From: Ornithinimicrobium faecis
GTDB lineage: Bacteria; Actinomycetota; Actinomycetes; Actinomycetales; Dermatophilaceae
Direction: 5' to 3'
DNA: 64,000 nt
Assembly (NCBI RefSeq): GCF_023923225.1
Contig: NZ_CP099489.1
Span: 1,240,001-1,304,000 of the forward strand
Part shown: positions 59,776 to 64,000 of the stretch, piece by piece
Position numbering within the stretch: position 1 is the first letter of the stretch
Layout of the letters: every line of letters starts with the position of its first letter
Program-made: the position numbers and the translations under genes
Notes under the pieces: model-generated
What the model was told of the DNA's origin: nothing
Databases searched by the model: none
What the model saw: only the letters and a program-made list of their open reading frames with translations

Positions 59776-60810
59776 ATGGCACAGCACGAGATGACACAGC
59801 ATGAGGCAACACAGCGAGAGGCAACACAGGTCATGCCAACGCAGGAGCTGACCGATGAGCTGGGGGCGATCCGCGACGTGGTGGTCGTGGGCGGCGGCGC
59901 GGCTGGCCTCAGCGCAGCCCTGACGCTGACACGTGCTCGCCGCACGGTGACGGTGGTGGACGCCGGTCAGCCGCGGAACGCACCGGCCACCGGTGTGCAC
60001 GGGTTGCTGGCGCTGGACGGGGTGAGCCCCGCAGAGTTGCTGGCACGTGGACGCAAGGAGGTCGTCGCCTATGGCGGCGAGATCCTCGCCGGCCAGGTCG
60101 TGGAGGTGACGCGTGCGGCATACGGCTTTGTGGTTGAGCTGCGTGACGGCTCGCTCCTGCGGGCGCGGCGACTGCTGATCGCCACCGGTCTGGTGGATGA
60201 GCTGCCCGAGGTCGCGGGCGTGCGCGAGCAGTGGGGACACGGCGTGCTGCACTGTCCGTTCTGCCACGGCTGGGAGGTCCGGGACCGGCGGATCGGCATC
60301 CTGGCCGCGGAGCCGATGCCGGTCCACAAGGCGCAACTGTTCCGGCAGTGGAGCTCGGACGTCGTGTTCTTTGCGGGGGAGATTGAGCTCTCCGAGAGTG
60401 ATCGGACCACGCTGGAGGTGCTGGACGTGCCGGTGGTCGAGGGTACGGTCTCGCGCCTGGAGATCGAGGGCGGTCAAGTCACCGGTGTGCGGCTCGAGGA
60501 TGGTCAGGTCGTGGCGGTTGATGCCGTGGTCGTGTCGACGCGGATGATTGCGCGCACCGGTCCCTTCGCTGGCATCGGCATCACCGCGACGCCCCACCCG
60601 AGCGGGGAGTTCATCGAGGCCGACGACTTTGGCAAGACCGCCGTCGCCGGGGTCTGGGCCGCAGGCAATGCCTCCGACCTCTCCGCGCAGGTCAGTGGCG
60701 CAGCAGCCGAGGGAGCCCGTGCGGCGCAGTCCATCATCGCCGACCAGATGATGGCCGACCTGGAGCAGGCGCTCGCCGCCCGGGCCGCGGCGGTGGAGGA
60801 TGTGGCCTGA
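59776..60810 (+). CDS. Thioredoxin-reductase-like FAD oxidoreductase with CPFC centre
   Basis: 344 residues: FAD motif DVVVVGGGAAGLSAALTLTRARRTVTVVDAG, redox-like pair in GHGVLHCPFCHGWEVRDRRIGIL (CPFC in place of the CATC of TrxR), and final VAGVWAAGNASDLSAQV. The NAD-binding GxGxxA motif is weak (GILAAEPMPVHKA), so the electron donor is uncertain. The first 25 residues are tandem pentapeptides (MAQHE MTQHE ATQRE ATQVM PTQEL). ATGA-type overlap with the methyltransferase; a conserved pair in actinobacteria. Confidence 0.85.
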   Translation: MAQHEMTQHEATQREATQVMPTQELTDELGAIRDVVVVGGGAAGLSAALTLTRARRTVTVVDAGQPRNAPATGVHGLLALDGVSPAELLARGRKEVVAYGGEILAGQVVEVTRAAYGFVVELRDGSLLRARRLLIATGLVDELPEVAGVREQWGHGVLHCPFCHGWEVRDRRIGILAAEPMPVHKAQLFRQWSSDVVFFAGEIELSESDRTTLEVLDVPVVEGTVSRLEIEGGQVTGVRLEDGQVVAVDAVVVSTRMIARTGPFAGIGITATPHPSGEFIEADDFGKTAVAGVWAAGNASDLSAQVSGAAAEGARAAQSIIADQMMADLEQALAARAAAVEDVA

Positions 60811-61514
60811 TGACGCACTCCTTTGACAAGAACTATTGGGACGAGATCTGGCACGGCGATCGCGCCGCGGCGATGGCTGCCGGTGACCCCAACCCGCACC
60901 TGGTGCGCGAGGTTGCTGACCTGACACCCGGGGCGGCCCTGGAGGCTGGCTGCGGTGCCGGGACCGAGGCGATCTGGCTCGCCTCGCGCGGCTGGCAGGT
61001 CACAGCGGCGGACATCGCCGCGCAGGCTCTCGCTCGGGGCGCCGAGCGCGCGGGCGCCGCTGGCGTGGCCGAGCGGATCGAGTGGGTCGAGGCGGACCTG
61101 TCCACGTGGGAGCCGGAGGCACGCTTCGACCTGGTCACCACGCAATATGCGCACCCGTCGATCCCGCAGTTGGAGTTCTATGACCGCATCGCTGGATGGG
61201 TGGCGCCTGGTGGGACGCTGTTGATCGTCGGCCACCTGGGGGATCACGCCTCGGATGGTGGTCACAGGCACGGGAACTCCCACGGGCACGGTGACTCCCA
61301 CGGACATGGCGACTCCCACGGGCACGGGCATGGCCATGAGGACGGTGGGCCACCAGCTTCAGCCTCGGTGACTGCCGCCGACATCACGTCACGACTCGAC
61401 CCCGCCGTCTGGGAGGTCGAGACGACGGAGGAGTCCCAACGGACCATGGCCGGCCCCGGTGGACGGGAGGTCACGATCGACGACGCAGTCGTCCGTGCCA
61501 CCCGCCGCTCGTGA
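60810..61514 (+). CDS. Class I SAM-dependent methyltransferase with a His-rich loop
   Basis: 234 residues: the N-terminus FDKNYWDEIWHGDRAAAMAAGDPNPHLVREV and SAM motif GAALEAGCGAGTEAIWLASRGWQVTAADIAAQAL resemble the TehB/thiopurine methyltransferase-like group. Between strands 6 and 7 of the fold is an insert with ten His in about 25 residues (repeats of SHGHGD, encoded around 61261-61338), suggesting metal binding. No ArsM-type conserved Cys seen. Function may be methylation of a metalloid or thiol (inference from context). Confidence 0.87.
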   Translation: MTHSFDKNYWDEIWHGDRAAAMAAGDPNPHLVREVADLTPGAALEAGCGAGTEAIWLASRGWQVTAADIAAQALARGAERAGAAGVAERIEWVEADLSTWEPEARFDLVTTQYAHPSIPQLEFYDRIAGWVAPGGTLLIVGHLGDHASDGGHRHGNSHGHGDSHGHGDSHGHGHGHEDGGPPASASVTAADITSRLDPAVWEVETTEESQRTMAGPGGREVTIDDAVVRATRRS

Positions 61515-61539
61515 CACGCGGGTAGCGGCCGACCTATGC

Positions 61540-61797
61540 ATGGTCAGAGGTAGAGCACGAACTATTGCATTGTCCGAGTTCTACCTTGCCGCCTTCTCTG
61601 CGGACGGCGTGCGAGCCAACGACATCTCAGGCAATGCGTGGAGTTGCCTGGAGAGTGCGGACAGCCTTCCCAGCGAGATCGGTCCCGGGCAAAAGGCCAC
61701 TGGCAAGATCGTGATCGACACCGACCTGGCGTCGGGAGTCCTCGTCTATCAGCCGATGAGTTGGGATGGAAACCTCGGCTGGGAGTGGAAGTTCTGA
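61540..61797 (+). pseudogene. 3' remnant of a DUF4352-like lipoprotein gene
   Basis: About 75 residues (GQKATGKIVIDTDLASGVLVYQPMSWDGNLGWEWKF at the end) look like the C-terminal half of a DUF4352 immunoglobulin-like domain. No signal peptide or first half is present upstream. The DNA is richer in A+T than the flanks. The surrounding 61515-61938 region holds no other gene I can support. Confidence 0.45.
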
Positions 61798-61938
61798 CCG
61801 CTCCCCGCGTGCCTTGATCGAAAGCGCGAGACGAGATGATGGGTTTGACGCGCTCGGTGGGGCTGAATTCCGGGTGCTCGTGCGCTCGGTCGGGGAGGGG
61901 GCCGGGTCGGGGTGCGAGGAACGGGGCAGACTGGGGGT

Positions 61939-62541
61939 GTGACGTCACATCCCACCCGGCCACGCTCGACCGGGCTGCTCCTCGCCGCCGGCGCAGGCCG
62001 ACGCTATGGCCAGCCGAAGGGCACGGTCGAGGACGCCGGCGGTCCGTGGGTGGTGCGTGCAGCGCGTGCGCTGCTGGATGGCGGTTGCGGCGACGTGCTC
62101 GTCGTCACCGGCGCGCAGGCGGAGGACGTCGAGGCGCTGCTCGCCAACGCCCAACTCGACAACGTCACGACGACACGGTGCGGCACGTGGGAGCAGGGGA
62201 TGGGGGAGTCGCTGCGCTCTGGTCTCACCGCGCTGGCCACCCGCGGACGGACCATCCCGCAGCAGGCGCTCGTCCACCTCGTGGATCTCCCGGACGTGGG
62301 TGCCGATGTCGTCGCCCGGGTGCTGGACGCCTCCGGTGCCGGGACAGGGGGACTGGTGCGCGCGGCATACGGCGGCCGTCCGGGGCACCCGGTGCTCCTC
62401 GGGGCAGACCACTGGGAGGGCGTGCTGGGGCGGGCGCGAGGTGACGCCGGCGCGCGGGGCTATCTGCGCCGGGTCCCGCCGCTCGTGGTCGAGTGCGGGG
62501 ACCTTGCGAGTGGCGTCGACGTCGACGGGCCACCCTCATAG
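61939..62541 (+). CDS. MobA-like nucleotidyltransferase (MocA-type)
   Basis: 200 residues: GLLLAAGAGRRYGQPKGTVEDAGGPWVVRAARALLDGG is the NTP_transf_3 signature; VHLVDLPDVGADVV and YGGRPGHPVLLGADHW are the later motifs of MocA/CoxE-neighbourhood cytidylyltransferases. It would attach a nucleotide to molybdopterin for a molybdo-hydroxylase. GTG at 61939 chosen; a GTG at 61912 is possible. The MoxR ATPase 680 bp downstream supports this role. Confidence 0.84.
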   Translation: MTSHPTRPRSTGLLLAAGAGRRYGQPKGTVEDAGGPWVVRAARALLDGGCGDVLVVTGAQAEDVEALLANAQLDNVTTTRCGTWEQGMGESLRSGLTALATRGRTIPQQALVHLVDLPDVGADVVARVLDASGAGTGGLVRAAYGGRPGHPVLLGADHWEGVLGRARGDAGARGYLRRVPPLVVECGDLASGVDVDGPPS

Positions 62542-62543
62542 AA

Positions 62544-62587
62544 GGCCTAAACTGCATAACGAGCCACCGCGTTAACTAGTTTAGGCC
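62544..62587. repeat. 44-bp palindrome
   Basis: GGCCTAAACT (62544-62553) and AGTTTAGGCC (62578-62587) form a perfect outer stem; TAACG and CGTTA form an inner stem with a symmetric 3-base internal loop. It sits between the nucleotidyltransferase stop and a toxin remnant, and may be a bidirectional terminator or a recombination scar. Confidence 0.65.
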
Positions 62588-62657
62588 GCAGGTGCGGGCC
62601 AGTGGCGTGTAGTCCCAGTTCGCGGACAGGTCTTGCTGTGAGGCGATACCTGCTCAC
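62576..62657 (-). pseudogene. Remnant of a ParE-type toxin gene
   Basis: A GTG overlapping the antitoxin TGA (GTGA) opens MSRYRLT; after a frame change the sequence reads SQQDLSANWDYT, together the usual ParE start pattern 'RYRLTxxAxxDLxxIWDYT'. The rest is gone, ending at TAG 62576 inside the palindrome. A truncated, frameshifted toxin in the canonical position after a ParD-like antitoxin. Confidence 0.55.
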
Positions 62658-63106
62658 GACTTCTTAGCCGCGATGAAGGCGTCGAAGTCGAAGTCCTGGG
62701 CCGGACCGCTCTCCTCGCCAGTGATGAGCCCAGAGCGAAGGGCCGCCAGGCGCGTCTCGTCATCCTCCAGCAACCGAAGACCCGCACGGACCACCTCGCT
62801 GGTGTTCCGGAAGCGGCCGGAGGCGACCGCGCGGGTGAGGAAGTCGGTGAAGTGCTCGTCCAGGCCGATCGAAATGCTGCGCGGCATGTCCCGCCGGTCA
62901 GGGATATCCAGTTCGGCACCACCTTGCGCGGCGAAGCGCCCCCGGATCGCCTGGCCCAGGTTTGGCCGGTCATCCTCGCCGCGGTCGAGAGTCTCGGTGA
63001 GGATCGCGCGCACCTCGGCCTCCATCGGCCGTCCGTGGCGAGCGGCTCGCACCTTCAAGCGGGCCGCCAGGTCCCCACTGAGATCACCCACGCTGATCAC
63101 CGCCAT
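62654..63106 (-). CDS. Fusion antitoxin: FitA-like N-terminus joined to ParD-like C-terminus
   Basis: 150 residues. Residues 1-70 match FitA/VapB-type ribbon-helix-helix antitoxins (AARLKVRAARHGRPMEAEVRAILTETLDR ... NLGQAIRGRFAAQGGAELDIPDR). Residues about 75-150 match ParD (SISIGLDEHFTDFLTRAVASGRFRNTSEVVRAGLRLLEDDETRLAAL), including the toxin-binding tail. ATG at 63106 with AGGAGGTGG upstream. No PIN-domain toxin lies beside it and the ParE gene downstream is a remnant. Confidence 0.8.
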   Translation of the reverse strand: MAVISVGDLSGDLAARLKVRAARHGRPMEAEVRAILTETLDRGEDDRPNLGQAIRGRFAAQGGAELDIPDRRDMPRSISIGLDEHFTDFLTRAVASGRFRNTSEVVRAGLRLLEDDETRLAALRSGLITGEESGPAQDFDFDAFIAAKKS

Positions 63107-63223
63107 GTCGACCACCTCCTGTCAGCAAGGCTAGCGCTCCCGACCTCACGGACCGCCGGTTCGCCGGTGACCTTGTCGGGCACCGATGTCGACGAACCCG
63201 CGGGTCAGGGCTAGCGTGGCGTC

Positions 63224-64000
63224 ATGCCAGACGAGGACGTCTTCGCCAGCCCACAGTCGCTCTCTGACGCCCTCGCCGGGACGGGCTATCTCGCTGACGC
63301 GGGACTGGCGACCGTCACCTGGCTGGCGCACGACCTCGACCGGCCGCTGCTGCTCGAGGGGGAGCCGGGCACTGGCAAGACCGCCCTGGCCGAGGCGCTC
63401 GCCGAGCTGTTGAGCGTGCCGCTGATCCGCCTGCAGTGCTATGAGGGGATCGAGGCGAGCCAGGCGCTGTATGACTGGGACTTCCCGCGGCAGATCCTGC
63501 ACCTGCGCGCGGTGCAGGCGCTTGCGGAGCAGGGCGTGTCAGGCACGCCGGAACCACTGTCCGACACCACGACCCGGGACCGCGTCGGCCAGCTCGAGGC
63601 CGACCTCTTCGACGAGCGGTTCCTGCTGGCCCGCCCGGTCCTGCGGGCGCTGCGCGAGGCGCCGTGTGTGCTGCTGGTTGACGAGATCGACCGCGCCGAC
63701 GACGAGTTCGAGGCGTTCCTGCTGGAGGTGCTCTCCACCTGGTCGGTGACGATCCCCGAGTTGGGGACGGTCCGTGCACAGACTCCGCCGCTGGTGGTCC
63801 TGACCTCCAACCGCACCCGCGAGCTGCACGACGCTCTGAAGCGCCGGTGCCTCTATCACTGGATCGAGCACCCCGGGCTGGAGCGGGAGCTGGCCATCGT
63901 CCGCTCTCGCCTGCCCGGGGTCGAGGAGTCTCTCGCCGCCGACGTGGTCCAGCTCGTGCAACGGTTGCGCTCGGACGAGGACCTCGTCAAGCCGCCGGGG
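63224..64000 (+). CDS. MoxR-family AAA+ ATPase, CoxD-like (runs off the window end)
   Basis: 259 residues visible: Walker A LLLEGEPGTGKTALAEALAELL, the CoxD-like stretch LIRLQCYEGIEASQALYDWDFPRQILHLRA, Walker B VLLVDEIDRADDEFEAFLLEVL and sensor VVLTSNRTRELHDALKRRCLYHWIEHP. CoxD remodels the Mo-Cu centre of CO dehydrogenase; together with the MobA-like gene this suggests a cox-type operon continuing to the right. C-terminus not in the window. Confidence 0.9.
   Translation, partial: MPDEDVFASPQSLSDALAGTGYLADAGLATVTWLAHDLDRPLLLEGEPGTGKTALAEALAELLSVPLIRLQCYEGIEASQALYDWDFPRQILHLRAVQALAEQGVSGTPEPLSDTTTRDRVGQLEADLFDERFLLARPVLRALREAPCVLLVDEIDRADDEFEAFLLEVLSTWSVTIPELGTVRAQTPPLVVLTSNRTRELHDALKRRCLYHWIEHPGLERELAIVRSRLPGVEESLAADVVQLVQRLRSDEDLVKPPG

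Noticed and set aside
60810..61514. ArsM arsenite methyltransferase
   Set aside because: Despite the arsenic context, the three or four conserved ArsM cysteines are absent; only a TehB-like SAM fold plus His tract is seen.
61562..61963. A 133-codon minus-strand frame in the gap before the nucleotidyltransferase
   Set aside because: No family pattern, Arg/Pro-rich shadow composition and overlap with the DUF4352-like remnant on the other strand.

Overview
This is a high-GC (by eye about 70%) chromosomal segment from an actinobacterium. Codon use, mycothiol-type arsenate reductases, a RecQ-phosphoribosyltransferase fusion, actinobacterial lipoprotein signals and many 4-nt stop/start overlaps all fit. 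A member of the Micrococcales (Intrasporangiaceae/Ornithinimicrobium-like) is my best guess, but no rRNA or marker gene is present to settle it. I saw no tRNA, rRNA, CRISPR array, complete insertion sequence or prophage.

Layout. 0-7 kb: recQ-like helicase fusion, a secreted cyanophycinase-like protein with a second degenerate domain, a decayed Uma2-type gene, an acetyltransferase plus amidohydrolase pair and a small membrane protein. 7-18.5 kb: a transport/activation locus made of an acyl-CoA-synthetase-like gene and its IclR regulator, divergent from a complete LivGHMKF-type ABC importer interleaved with a long-chain acyl-CoA synthetase and followed by a PaaK-like protein. 18.5-22.2 kb: a NarL-type two-component system divergent from an ABC exporter. 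22.2-28 kb: two large secreted proteins (CWB2 repeat protein, 1472-residue subtilase). 28-35 kb: single-gene housekeeping and accessory functions, including a RclA-like flavoprotein, a DUF202 pair, a macrodomain protein and a frameshifted TetR regulator. 35.4-37.2 kb: an orphan PD-(D/E)XK nuclease and a RelE/ParE toxin-antitoxin pair. 37.2-41.8 kb: a CYP152-type P450 divergent from a DctPQM TRAP transporter. 42-44.4 kb: a polar amino-acid ABC importer. 44.5-47.3 kb: small regulators. 47.3-51.1 kb: a second two-component/ABC exporter module of the same design as the first.

51-61.5 kb is the most coherent accessory region, a metal and metalloid resistance island. It carries a CmtR-like sensor with a P1B-ATPase, an ArsO-like flavoprotein with ArsR, then a divergent operon of flavoprotein, ACR3 and three ArsC-family proteins. 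It ends with a cupin-HTH regulator divergent from a CPFC flavoprotein and a methyltransferase carrying a His-rich loop. From 61.5 kb to the end there is a gene remnant, a MobA-like nucleotidyltransferase, a FitA-ParD fusion antitoxin with a decayed ParE toxin, and the start of a CoxD-like MoxR ATPase, which suggests that a molybdo-hydroxylase (CO dehydrogenase type) locus begins past the right edge.

Structure that genes alone do not explain: a 70-bp palindromic element present twice, a 37-bp terminator-like palindrome present twice, an 11-mer (CGGCATACGGC) found eight times, a 34-bp tandem repeat, two tiny ORFs that link operon genes by overlapping stop/start codons on both sides, and strong hairpins inside the 5' coding regions of two liv-operon genes. 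Base composition and expected counts are estimates by eye, not computed.
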